This document shows, piece by piece, positions 1 to 7,923 of a stretch of 21,702 nt of DNA. Both the position numbers and the translations under genes were made by a program. The first letter of the stretch is position 1. Each line of letters starts with the position of its first letter. The notes below the pieces were generated by a model, which was not told where the DNA came from, searched no databases, and was given only the letters and a program-made list of their open reading frames with translations. The DNA comes from UBA3305 sp002373555 (GTDB lineage: Bacteria; Bacillota; Clostridia; Lachnospirales; Lachnospiraceae): the NCBI GenBank assembly GCA_946612455.1, contig CAMOER010000041.1, positions 1 through 21,702 of the forward strand, read 5' to 3'.

Positions 1-2
1 GC

Positions 3-263
3 AAGAAGTACTTCTCCGTGGCTTCCGGCGGCGGCACAGGCCGTACCCTGCATCCCGACAACATGGCTGCAGGTCCTGCTTCCTATGGTATGACCGATAC
101 GATGGGCCGTATGCACAGCGATGCGCAGTTCGCAGGTTCTTCCTCCGTTCCCGCGCACGTGGAGATGATGGGCCTGATCGGCGCCGGCAACAACCCCATG
201 GTCGGAATGACTGTCTCCACAGCGGTTTCGATCGAAGAGGCTGCCAAGGCAGGAAAGTTCTAA
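3..263 (+). CDS. GGGtGRT-family protein, C-terminal part (5' end outside window)
   Basis: The frame is open from the window edge, so only the last 86 codons are visible. They contain the motif ASGGGTGRTLHPDN close to the start, followed by RMHSDAQFAGSSSVPAHVEM and IGAGNNPMVGMTVSTAVSIEEA. The first motif is the signature that names the GGGtGRT family of Clostridia, which as I recall is about 330 residues long with no established biochemical role. A GTG near the edge could be read as a start, but the reading continues in frame upstream of it and the family is much longer, so this is a truncation by the window, not a short gene. The gene is followed directly by a strong terminator, so it is the last gene of its unit and is not co-transcribed with the glucosidase. 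Family assignment is from memory of the motif; no function is inferred. Confidence 0.75.
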   Translation, partial: KKYFSVASGGGTGRTLHPDNMAAGPASYGMTDTMGRMHSDAQFAGSSSVPAHVEMMGLIGAGNNPMVGMTVSTAVSIEEAAKAGKF

Positions 264-286
264 AATAATATAAGCTATTGTTACCG

Positions 287-314
287 AAAGGAGCTTCCGC
301 CCGGAAGCTCCTTT
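287..314 (+). terminator. Intrinsic terminator after the GGGtGRT gene
   Basis: AAAGGAGCTTCC at 287-298 pairs perfectly over 12 bp with GGAAGCTCCTTT at 303-314, around a GCCC loop. The A-rich 5' arm and T-rich 3' arm make it usable on the plus strand. It ends only 33 nt before the GH3 start codon. Confidence 0.85.
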
Positions 315-347
315 GAAATGTTTCGCGTACGGGGGGAGCAGATTCCA

Positions 348-2876
348 ATGAAAGCAATCAATGAGTTCAGGCACAGCGGTACACAAAAGACGGAAGAGAC
401 GGCGCGTGAGAAGCGGAACAGAGCTGTGGCGCGGAAGGCTGCAGCGGAAGGCTTTGTCCTTCTGAAAAACGACGGTCTTCTTCCTCTGTCCCCGGATACG
501 GCAGTCGCCCTTCTGGGCGCCGGCGCCGGTCATACGATCAAAGGCGGGACCGGTTCCGGAGATGTCAATCAGCGGAATACCGTTTCGATCCATGACGGTC
601 TGAAAAATGCCGGCGTGCATCTGACGACGGAAGACTGGCTGTGCGATTTCGACGAGAGGTATCTTGACGCCCGGATCGCCTGGCGGGATTCCATCCTGGG
701 GACGAAGACCGGTGCGGATTCCACGAGCATTTTCAATAATTACGCGAAGAAGACCTTCCGGATGCCGGACGGCAGAGAAATCACGGAAGACGACACTGAA
801 GGCGCCGCTGCGGCTGTCTATGTCGTAAGCCGTGTCGCCGGAGAAGCGGCGGACCGGCTGGCGGAAGCAGGTGATTATTATCTGACGGAGAAAGAGACCG
901 CGGATCTGAAAGCGCTGGACGCGCAGCAGCTCCCGACCGTGCTGGTGATCAATGCCGGCGGTCCGGTGGAAGTGACCGCGGTCGTGGAAGAACTGCCGTC
1001 CGTCAAAGCGGTGCTCTTCATTTCTCAGCCAGGGCAGGAGGGCGGAAACGCTGTGGCGGATGTGCTGCTCGGCAAAGTGACGCCGTCCGGCAAGCTGACG
1101 GATACCTGGGCCAGGCAGTACAGGGATTATCCGAACGCGGAAACATTCAGCTATGTTTCCGGCGACGTGGATAAGGAATATTATCAGGAAGGGATCTATG
1201 TCGGCTACCGGTACTTTGACAGCTTCGGCATCAAGCCGCTGTTTTCGTTCGGCCATGGTCTTTCCTACACGGACTTCGAGATCAGTGCAGGCGAAGTAAA
1301 GGCGGACGGACAGGGAGCGGTCCTGCAGATTCATGTGAAAAACACCGGAGCGCGGTATGCCGGAAAAGAAGTTGTCCAGCTGTATATCACCTGCCCGCAG
1401 ACCGGCCTTCCCAAGGAGTACAGGAGACTCGGCGGCTTTGTCAAAACGCCGCTGCTGCAGCCGGGAGAATGCTTTGACGGGGAGATCGCCGTGCCGGTGA
1501 AGCAGTTCGCCAGTTTCGACGAAGAGAAGTCTGCCTGGGTGATCGAAGCCGGAAAATACGGCTTATGGACCGGCGGCTCTTCCGCGGACTGTAAGCTCGC
1601 GGCTGTTCTGACCGTGGAATCGGATACCGTGATCGAAGAAGTTCCGCATATCTGCCCGATTCAGGAATGGCTGCCGGAGAAACAGCGGCCGGATTCCATT
1701 ACAGAGAAGGAGGAAGCGTGGCATAAGCTTGCCGCGGAAAACGGCATTCCGGAGATTCCCTTTGCACCGGAACCGGAGGAGAGAAAATCCTGTTTCGCGG
1801 ATTCGCTGCGGCAGGAAGCCAGGAGGATCGCCATCCGGGCATCCGTGGATGAACTGCTGCCGCTCTTTTACGGAGAAATGAGCAAAGGCCAGGGCGCGCT
1901 TGGCGCTGCCGGCATCAAAGTTCCCGGCTCTGCTGCGGAGACCAGCGGTGCGCTCAAGAAAAAGTACAAAGTTGCACCGGTCGTGCTCGCGGACGGTCCC
2001 GCGGGACTGCGGCTGAACCGTTCCTATGACGTGGATAAAGCGACGGATGAAGTGATCCCCGAAGGTTTTCTCGCCAGCCTGGAAGGCGGATTCTTCCAGA
2101 CAGAAACCGCCGGCAAGCGGGAGAACGCGGAAACATGGTACCAGTACTGCACCGCGTTCCCGGTCGGTACCCTGCTGGCGCAGAGCTTTGATACGGCGCT
2201 TCTGGAGGAAGTCGGGCAGGCTGTCGCCGCGGAGATGGAAGAGTTCCATGTGGGCTGGTGGCTGGCGCCGGGCATGAATATCCATCGGAATCCGCTCTGC
2301 GGAAGAAACTTCGAGTATTACTCAGAGGATCCGTTCGTATCCGGAACGATCGCGGCAGCGATCACCCGCGGCGTGCAGAGCATGCCGGGCACCGGGACGA
2401 CGATCAAGCATTTTGCCTGCAATAACCAGGAAGAGAACCGGATGCTGTCCGACAGCATCATTTCCGAGCGGGCGCTGCGGGAGATCTATCTGCGCGGCTT
2501 TGAGATCGCGGTGAAGACATCCCAGCCGATGTGCATCATGACATCCTACAATCTGGTCAACGGCGTGCATACGCCCAACAGCTATGATCTGTGCACGCAG
2601 GCAGCCAGAAATGAATGGGGCTTTGCGGGCGTGATCATGACTGACTGGACCACGACCATGCATAAAGGAGGAAGCATCCCCTGGAAATGCATTGCCGCCG
2701 GCAACGATATCATCATGCCGGGCGATACGGTGGACGAAGTGAGCATCCGGGAAGCCGCTGCTTCCGGAGAATTGACGGAGGAAGTGATCCGGAACACCGC
2801 CGAGAGGATCATCAATGTGATCCTGCATACGAACGCGTATAAAGGGGCGGAACCGTATAATGTCAAAAAGATCTGA
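348..2876 (+). CDS. GH3 beta-glucosidase with permuted (inverted) domain order
   Basis: This is an 842-residue glycoside hydrolase family 3 enzyme, likely a cytoplasmic beta-glucosidase or related exo-glycosidase because no signal peptide is seen. The domain order is inverted. The usual C-terminal sandwich domain comes first (GFVLLKNDGLLPL near residue 40, GQEGGNAVADVLLGKVTPSG later). A fibronectin-III-like domain follows from FGHGLSYTDF at about 301. The usual N-terminal barrel is last, with ADGPAGLRL, KHFACNNQEENR (K687, H688) and GVIMTDW. Asp766 in that last motif matches the GH3 nucleophile. Permuted GH3 enzymes are known from Butyrivibrio and Ruminococcus. I prefer the ATG at 348, because GGGGGGAG lies 10 nt upstream and protein homology begins after it; an in-frame ATG at 318 lies just after the terminator and has no ribosome site. 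The gene converges on the regulator genes. The exact sugar specificity cannot be read. Confidence 0.93.
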   Translation: MKAINEFRHSGTQKTEETAREKRNRAVARKAAAEGFVLLKNDGLLPLSPDTAVALLGAGAGHTIKGGTGSGDVNQRNTVSIHDGLKNAGVHLTTEDWLCDFDERYLDARIAWRDSILGTKTGADSTSIFNNYAKKTFRMPDGREITEDDTEGAAAAVYVVSRVAGEAADRLAEAGDYYLTEKETADLKALDAQQLPTVLVINAGGPVEVTAVVEELPSVKAVLFISQPGQEGGNAVADVLLGKVTPSGKLTDTWARQYRDYPNAETFSYVSGDVDKEYYQEGIYVGYRYFDSFGIKPLFSFGHGLSYTDFEISAGEVKADGQGAVLQIHVKNTGARYAGKEVVQLYITCPQTGLPKEYRRLGGFVKTPLLQPGECFDGEIAVPVKQFASFDEEKSAWVIEAGKYGLWTGGSSADCKLAAVLTVESDTVIEEVPHICPIQEWLPEKQRPDSITEKEEAWHKLAAENGIPEIPFAPEPEERKSCFADSLRQEARRIAIRASVDELLPLFYGEMSKGQGALGAAGIKVPGSAAETSGALKKKYKVAPVVLADGPAGLRLNRSYDVDKATDEVIPEGFLASLEGGFFQTETAGKRENAETWYQYCTAFPVGTLLAQSFDTALLEEVGQAVAAEMEEFHVGWWLAPGMNIHRNPLCGRNFEYYSEDPFVSGTIAAAITRGVQSMPGTGTTIKHFACNNQEENRMLSDSIISERALREIYLRGFEIAVKTSQPMCIMTSYNLVNGVHTPNSYDLCTQAARNEWGFAGVIMTDWTTTMHKGGSIPWKCIAAGNDIIMPGDTVDEVSIREAAASGELTEEVIRNTAERIINVILHTNAYKGAEPYNVKKI

Positions 2877-2888
2877 ATGAAATGAGAA

Positions 2889-2936
2889 ACCGGGGGACAG
2901 GTTCGCGGCCAAAAGGTCTTGAACCTGTCCCCCGGT
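2889..2936. repeat. Perfect 16-bp inverted repeat between convergent genes (bidirectional terminator or REP-like element)
   Basis: The arm at 2889-2904 (ACCGGGGGACAGGTTC) is the exact reverse complement of 2921-2936. The 16-nt interior can form a second small hairpin, GGCC/GGTC around AAAA. The element fills the 74-nt gap between the convergent GH3 and response-regulator genes, so bidirectional termination is plausible, although T-tracts on either side are weak. The GGGACAGG core recurs at 20534-20545 (reverse) and 21657-21669, which fits a dispersed REP/REPIN-like repeat. Confidence 0.7.
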
Positions 2937-2950
2937 CTGTTTCCGCTTCC

Positions 2951-4507
2951 TTATCCCCTGCAGTTCTCCCGGTACTGTTCCGGCGTCATGCCGACGGATT
3001 TCTTGAATACGCGGAAAAAGTATTTCACATTGTCATAGCCGACGTTTTTGGAGATCTGATACATTTTCTGGCCGCTCATCCCGAGCAGCTCCTTTGCATG
3101 CTCTATCCGGATATCGTTCAGATAATCCACGAATTTTTCGCCGGTCCGCGCTTTGAACAGCGTGCTCAGATAACTGCGGTTGATATAGAAGAGCGAGGCG
3201 ACGAAATCCTGGGTGAGCGCTTTCCGGTAATTCCGCTGCATATAGAGCTGTACCCGTTCGATGATATCCCCTTCCGCGTAGACACTCCGGGGCCGCAGAA
3301 GCTCCGCGAGATTCCGGAAGAAGTTCGTATAATATGTCTCGAGATCCGCCAGGGAATAGATATGGCGCACGATATTCTGCACACCTCCCGCGCTCTGCGT
3401 TTCACCGAGATATTCTGACAGGATCGTCCGGCACTGACCGGACAACTCGTGGCAATGGTATTTGACATCGACTAACCGGCAGTCCGCGACTGTCCTGTAG
3501 AAGGAAAACAGTTTCTTCGTCAGCAAAGTCACTTCCTCCGCCATGCCTGCCTCGATCCGGAAGAGGAGTTCATCGGTATGTTCCCATTCCAGCTGCCGCG
3601 GCGATAGCTCCCCTTCATAATAATAGACCGCAGATCCCTCATAGGCTGCCGACTGCCCGTCCAGCGCCGCCACCGTCTCGAGATAAGCCTCCCGCAGGCT
3701 GCTCACGGAGGCGTGCCGTCTGCTGACGCCGAGCGTGATCGGCGTATCTCCGAGACCGAGTCCGTTCGTCATCGCGCTGACAGCCTGTGCAAGCAGTGAC
3801 TGCATGCGCGTTTTTTCGATGCGCGGCAGGAACAGGATCAGAAATCCCATGCCGGAGCCCTCCGCAGCCGGCAGATACAGCGCGAGATCCGCGAATCCGT
3901 TCTCCGCGAGCCACCCGGTGATCTCTTCTTCCGCCCGCTGCAGCTGGCACTGTATGGTCAGCAGCACAAGCTCATGACTGCCTTCCAGCGATTTCAGCTT
4001 CTGGGAGGTAAAGCTGGGCTCGCCGACGTGATATCCCAGGATGATGTTCTGCAGAAGCATCATATCGTAGCGGGTATTCGCTTCCTCTTTCTCCTCTTCG
4101 GACTCGCGCAGCTTGTAATCGATCTGCTCGCGCTCTGAAAGGCGCTGCAGGATATCCCTGACGCAGTTCTGGATCATCTCCGCACTGAAGGGTTTCAGTA
4201 GGTATTCCACGGCATTGGCGGAGATCGCCTGTTTGATATAATCAAAATCCCGGTAGCCGCTGATCACGAGCAGGGGCATCCCCGGATAGTGTTCCGCAAG
4301 ATACGGCAGCAGCTCCATACCGTCCATGACGGGCATCTGCATGTCCAGGATCACAAAATCAGGCTTCTTTTCCCGGATCAGATCGATCCCGGTCTGTCCG
4401 TTGTCCGCTTCCCCGATGCATTCGATGGTATCGGAAAGCGGCTCCAGTTTCTTCTTCGTGCCGCGCCGGATGATCTCTTCATCGTCGATCAGGATATAGG
4501 TCGTCAT
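2951..4507 (-). CDS. AraC-type response regulator, YesN-like
   Basis: This 518-residue protein is the DNA-binding partner of the adjacent kinase. The receiver domain occupies about residues 1-120. It has the acidic pocket IDDEE (about 7-11), phospho-acceptor Asp55 in FVILDMQMPVMDG, Ser83 in VISGY and Lys105 in LLKPF. A long, poorly conserved middle region follows, as usual in YesN proteins. The AraC/XylS double helix-turn-helix lies at about 415-518 (DFVASLFYINRSYLSTLFK, then ISKNVGYDNVKYFFRVFKK and GMTPEQYR). The start ATG lies one base past the kinase stop (TGA-T-ATG), and its GGAGG site sits inside the kinase 3' end, so translation is probably coupled. The likely target is the divergent sugar-transport operon through the direct repeats at 6340-6374. 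Target identity is inference. Confidence 0.94.
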   Translation of the reverse strand: MTTYILIDDEEIIRRGTKKKLEPLSDTIECIGEADNGQTGIDLIREKKPDFVILDMQMPVMDGMELLPYLAEHYPGMPLLVISGYRDFDYIKQAISANAVEYLLKPFSAEMIQNCVRDILQRLSEREQIDYKLRESEEEKEEANTRYDMMLLQNIILGYHVGEPSFTSQKLKSLEGSHELVLLTIQCQLQRAEEEITGWLAENGFADLALYLPAAEGSGMGFLILFLPRIEKTRMQSLLAQAVSAMTNGLGLGDTPITLGVSRRHASVSSLREAYLETVAALDGQSAAYEGSAVYYYEGELSPRQLEWEHTDELLFRIEAGMAEEVTLLTKKLFSFYRTVADCRLVDVKYHCHELSGQCRTILSEYLGETQSAGGVQNIVRHIYSLADLETYYTNFFRNLAELLRPRSVYAEGDIIERVQLYMQRNYRKALTQDFVASLFYINRSYLSTLFKARTGEKFVDYLNDIRIEHAKELLGMSGQKMYQISKNVGYDNVKYFFRVFKKSVGMTPEQYRENCRG

Positions 4508-4508
4508 A

Positions 4509-6266
4509 TCAGTGCACCTCCGTATGCGCCGCGGCCCGGATCAGGGGCAACCGGATCGTGATGACAGTGCCGTTTCCCTCTGTACTCTCGACAGCCAGAC
4601 CGTATCCGCTGCCGTAATACAGCTCGATGCGTGTATGAATATTGGTCAGGCCGATGCTCTGGTTGCTCCGGTGGCCGAGTTCCGTGAAGCTCGCTTCCCG
4701 CGCGAGATCGTTCCGGACACGGGCCAGTGTCTCCGGCGCCATGCCCTGCCCGTTGTCGGAGACGGTGAGAAGGAGCGTGTCGGAGGACCGGCGGGCCGTC
4801 ACGCTGATCGTATCGCCGGCAGCGCAGTAGTTCAGCCCGTGATACAGCGCATTTTCGACCAGCGGCTGCAGGATCAGCTTCAGCACTTCTTCCTGCATCA
4901 GATCCTGCGGGATATCCGTCACCAGACGAAATCGGCCGCCAAAACGGATCTGCTGGATCGACACGTAGTCCATCGTATGCTTCAGCTCGTCGGCCAGCGT
5001 GACCAGTTCGCTTTTCGTCTTGATCGCGTAGCGGAACATATTGCCGAGCGCGAGAGACATATCCGCGATGTCCTTCTCCTCCGCGATCTCGGCCATGCTG
5101 TTGATGGATTCCAGTGTATTGAACAGAAAATGGGAGTTGATCCTGGCCTCCAGGGATTTCATCTGCGCATCCAGCAGGATCAGCTTGCTGCGGTAGTTTT
5201 TGTGGATGGAGTCATTTAATTCCTCCAGCATCCGTGCGTATTCATTGTACAGCGTACCGATCTCGTCGGTCCGCTTCATGTAAGGGCTGATGAATTTCAG
5301 CCCGTTTTTCTTCTGCCGGGACATCGACCAGCTGAGCGATTCCACCGGACGGATCATACCGCGCGTCACGAAGAAGCAGAGGATGAGTTCAATGGCGATG
5401 CAGACGAGCGCGATCAGCAGGATCAGCATACCGGAAGGATTGAATTCCCGGTAGAGTGTGTCATAATGAAAACTCGTGGTCAGCACGAGCGGAGCGATCG
5501 TCAGCTCCGCCTTGTGCAGGTTGTCCGTGAACATCTGCCCCGCGGGAAGGCTGTCGACGTTGGAATAAATGGTCTCCGACGTCGTGCTGTTCATGACGGA
5601 GATCAGCGCCAGACCGGGCAGACCGTTCGCGGAATCCAGATTCAGGAAGGCGGCGTCACAGTCCATCAGGATGACGCCGAGAAGCTCGTGGGTATAGATA
5701 TCGCTGACGCTTTTCGCCAGATAGACGGAAGGCTTGTCATCCGTGAACATATCTTCCGCCGTGAAGGTGCTGATATACGGACTGCCGGAGAGCGCAACCG
5801 TCTTTTCATACCACTGGTCTTCACAGCAGTTATGAAGATGGTTGATGCGGCTGTAGATTTCATTGGCGTTTCCGATGATCAGTCCGTCCGGAAGGATCAG
5901 ATAGATGCCGCGGATCATGGCATTGGTGTACATCAGATTCTGAAATACGGGATCGCAGTATTTCTGGGCCTGCAGAATCTCATAGGAAGTATACTCACCG
6001 GGCCGCTCCGCGAAGGAACGCATGGTCTCGATCATGGACTCCTCGTTCTCATCGGAATAGAAGGTCAGGAAATCGAGCGCCCTGCGCAGGGAGCGGAGAT
6101 TGTCGTTGATCTGCGTCCGGGCATTCTCGGCCAGGGTGTCGGAAAAGTCGGTCATCCGCTGGTAGGTAGCCTGCCGGTAGCGCAGATACGAAAAATTGGT
6201 GATGGCGATCATGGGAATGACCGCCAGAAAAGCATAGATCAGAAATACCTTATGGCGCAGCTTCAT
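4509..6266 (-). CDS. Membrane sensor histidine kinase, YesM-like (His_kinase/HATPase_c)
   Basis: This is a 585-residue two-component sensor. Membrane segment 1 is at about residues 8-25. An extracytoplasmic sensing domain of about 245 residues follows, then membrane segment 2 at about 280-300, and a HAMP-like linker with IRPVESL and TDEIGTLYNEYARM. The phospho-acceptor is His379 in INSHFLFNTLE; the more usual family sequence is INPHFLYNTLE, so Pro is replaced by Ser. The ATPase domain shows the N-box LVENALYHG (E471, N472), DNGQG (Asp504) and GLTNIHTRI. I chose the start at 6266 rather than the longer frame from 6356, because AGGAGG lies 9 nt upstream and the membrane segment follows at once. 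The kinase is transcribed ahead of the regulator and divergently from the binding-protein gene, the standard arrangement for carbohydrate-responsive Yes-type systems. The ligand is unknown. Confidence 0.94.
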   Translation of the reverse strand: MKLRHKVFLIYAFLAVIPMIAITNFSYLRYRQATYQRMTDFSDTLAENARTQINDNLRSLRRALDFLTFYSDENEESMIETMRSFAERPGEYTSYEILQAQKYCDPVFQNLMYTNAMIRGIYLILPDGLIIGNANEIYSRINHLHNCCEDQWYEKTVALSGSPYISTFTAEDMFTDDKPSVYLAKSVSDIYTHELLGVILMDCDAAFLNLDSANGLPGLALISVMNSTTSETIYSNVDSLPAGQMFTDNLHKAELTIAPLVLTTSFHYDTLYREFNPSGMLILLIALVCIAIELILCFFVTRGMIRPVESLSWSMSRQKKNGLKFISPYMKRTDEIGTLYNEYARMLEELNDSIHKNYRSKLILLDAQMKSLEARINSHFLFNTLESINSMAEIAEEKDIADMSLALGNMFRYAIKTKSELVTLADELKHTMDYVSIQQIRFGGRFRLVTDIPQDLMQEEVLKLILQPLVENALYHGLNYCAAGDTISVTARRSSDTLLLTVSDNGQGMAPETLARVRNDLAREASFTELGHRSNQSIGLTNIHTRIELYYGSGYGLAVESTEGNGTVITIRLPLIRAAAHTEVH

Positions 6267-6339
6267 GATGAGGATCCTCCTGAAGGATGGAGCCGTGTCA
6301 GGACGGCCGGCGGAAAATGGATGTGTCGTAGAATTTCCA

Positions 6340-6374
6340 ACAAAAGTATACCACAAGACCAGACAAAAGTATAC
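6340..6374. promoter_or_regulatory. Two 12-bp direct repeats, probable operator for the AraC-type regulator
   Basis: ACAAAAGTATAC occurs exactly at 6340-6351 and again at 6363-6374, 23 bp apart start to start (about two helical turns). They lie in the divergent gap between the kinase and the binding-protein gene, and the second copy occupies the -35 position of the rightward promoter. Paired direct repeats at this spacing are what two-HTH AraC-family regulators commonly bind. That the YesN-like protein binds here is inference. Confidence 0.65.
6345..6353 (-). promoter_or_regulatory. Candidate extended -10 promoter for the kinase/regulator operon
   Basis: Read on the minus strand, TGG-TATACT (6353 to 6345) is an extended -10 element with no good -35 box. 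It would give a leader of about 70 nt before the kinase ATG. The same TGTGGTATACT string precedes the lipid-kinase gene near 14419-14429. It overlaps the left direct repeat, so the kinase operon may be autoregulated (inference). Confidence 0.5.
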
Positions 6375-6385
6375 TTCCGTTTGGC

Positions 6386-6391
6386 TATGAT
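6386..6391 (+). promoter_or_regulatory. -10 box of the sugar-transport operon promoter
   Basis: TATGAT lies 45 nt before the binding-protein ATG. The DNA 17 bp upstream is ACAAAA, a poor -35, and belongs to the right-hand direct repeat. A weak -35 under an activator site is typical of a promoter that needs its regulator. Confidence 0.55.
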
Positions 6392-6435
6392 AGAGTTATC
6401 TCAATGATGCGTGCAACGCAGAAAGGAAGGAACTT

Positions 6436-7860
6436 ATGAAGATGAAGAAGATTCTTGCACTGCTCCTGGCCTGCTCCATGGCGGCAATGACTGTCGCCGG
6501 ATGCGGAAGCAGCCAGAGCGCGGAGACGGAAGCCGCCGAGACCGAAGCTGCCGCAGCGGAAGCGCAGGAGGAAGCGGAAGAGGGAGAAGCTGCGGAAGAA
6601 ACGATCGCAGCCGTTCCGGAGGGAGAAGGCTACAATCACGAGGCGATCGAGAATGCCGGTGACATCACCCTGACCATGATGGTCTCCGGTGTTGCCCAGG
6701 GCAACGATTTCGAGACCGAGCAGCTCCCCGAGCTCGTCAAGGCAAAATGGCCGAATGTTACCCTTGAAGTCACAAAGCTTCCGGATGACAACTACTACAC
6801 TTCCCTGAAGACGAAGCTTGCTTCCGGCGAGTGCCCGGACATCATCCTGACCCAGCCGATGTATGCCGGTTCCAACAGCTGCTACGCGCTGGCTGAGGCC
6901 GGATATCTCGCACCGCTGAACGACTGCGATTTCCTTGCCAATCTGGCGAATCCCGCGGCTGTCACCTACGACGGCAATGTCGTGACCGCGACCCGCAGCG
7001 TATCGATCCTGGGAACCTATTACAACAAGGATATGTTCAAGGAAGTCGGCATCGAGTCCGTACCTGCCACATGGGCAGAGTTCCTGGACGACTGCAAGAA
7101 ACTGAAAGAAGCCGGACATCAGCCCATCGTCATGGGTGACAAGGACCAGTATGTGCTCCAGTTCGGTCTGTATCAGATTGCAGCGAACGAGATCTATTCT
7201 CAGAATCCCGATTATGATATGCAGCTCCGCTCCGGTGAGACGCATTTCACGGACGAAGGTACCTGGGACAAGGTCCTGACCATGTACAAGCAGCTCTACG
7301 ATGAGGGCTATATCGATGCCAGCCAGTCTCTCGGATACGGCGCTTCCCAGTCCATCCAGGATTTCATCGACGGCAAGGCAGCCATGACATTCGACGGTTC
7401 CTTCAACGCGACCGCCCTGAACGCGGAAGGCGCAGGCGGCGCATTTGAAAGAGGCTATTTCCCGATCCCGTCCGAATCCGGCGATCAGTATACCGCTACC
7501 TGCCTGGCAGCCGGCTACAGCATCTATTCCGGATCCAAGTACATCGATGAGTGCAAAGAGCTGATCGATTACTGGTACAACGGCGACAATGAGATCTGGG
7601 ACGCACAGCTTGCGACCGGACGCATCATCCCCGTATACGGCAGCGGCATGGATTCCATCCCCAATATCGAGCTCTACCAGCCCTTCATCGATCTGATGAA
7701 CGAAGGCAAGGCTTTCCACTGGTGCAACCAGGCATGGCCGGCCGGCACCGAATCCACGATGGAAGAGCTGTTCTCCGAGATGATCGGCGGACAGGGAACG
7801 ACTGTCGAGGATATCACACAGGGAATGCAGGATAAATTTGAGGATCTGCTGGACGAATAA
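6436..7860 (+). CDS. ABC transporter sugar-binding lipoprotein (CUT1, family 1)
   Basis: This is a 474-residue extracytoplasmic solute-binding protein that would capture an oligosaccharide and deliver it to the two permeases downstream. Residues 1-22 are a lipoprotein signal ending in the lipobox VAGC, with Cys23 as the lipidated residue. Residues about 26-62 are a low-complexity Ala/Glu linker that spaces the domain from the membrane. The folded domain starts near DITLTMMVSG and shows typical family blocks: LPELVKAKWPNVTLEV, KLASGECPDIILTQP, YYNKDMFKEVGIESVPATWAEFLDDC, and DFIDGKAAMTFDGSF. The start has AGGAAGG about 8 nt upstream. A hairpin right after the stop may keep this gene at higher expression than the permeases. 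Sugar specificity is not readable; the operon suggests a plant or host glycan fragment. Confidence 0.95.
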   Translation: MKMKKILALLLACSMAAMTVAGCGSSQSAETEAAETEAAAAEAQEEAEEGEAAEETIAAVPEGEGYNHEAIENAGDITLTMMVSGVAQGNDFETEQLPELVKAKWPNVTLEVTKLPDDNYYTSLKTKLASGECPDIILTQPMYAGSNSCYALAEAGYLAPLNDCDFLANLANPAAVTYDGNVVTATRSVSILGTYYNKDMFKEVGIESVPATWAEFLDDCKKLKEAGHQPIVMGDKDQYVLQFGLYQIAANEIYSQNPDYDMQLRSGETHFTDEGTWDKVLTMYKQLYDEGYIDASQSLGYGASQSIQDFIDGKAAMTFDGSFNATALNAEGAGGAFERGYFPIPSESGDQYTATCLAAGYSIYSGSKYIDECKELIDYWYNGDNEIWDAQLATGRIIPVYGSGMDSIPNIELYQPFIDLMNEGKAFHWCNQAWPAGTESTMEELFSEMIGGQGTTVEDITQGMQDKFEDLLDE

Positions 7861-7873
7861 GCAGGGACATGAG

Positions 7874-7906
7874 GCCGGCATATCACTTCGGTGTATGCCG
7901 GCTTTT
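7874..7906 (+). terminator. UUCG-capped hairpin after the binding-protein gene (attenuator/partial terminator)
   Basis: GCCGGCATA at 7874-7882 pairs with TATGCCGGC at 7894-7902. After a one-base bulge, CAC-TTCG-GTG continues the stem with a C(UUCG)G tetraloop. TTTT follows. It sits between the binding-protein and permease genes, where such hairpins commonly stabilise the upstream mRNA and let only part of transcription through. Confidence 0.75.
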
Positions 7907-7923
7907 ACGGAGAGGAGAGAACG

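Noticed and set aside
5466..6407. 313-codon plus-strand frame across the kinase start and divergent promoter
   Set aside because: It is antisense to the YesM-like kinase and runs through the operator region. The product has no domain.
6385..7881. 498-codon open frame on the minus strand
   Set aside because: It is antisense to the binding-protein gene and includes its terminator region. It has no ribosome site or family motif, and the plus-strand gene is certain.
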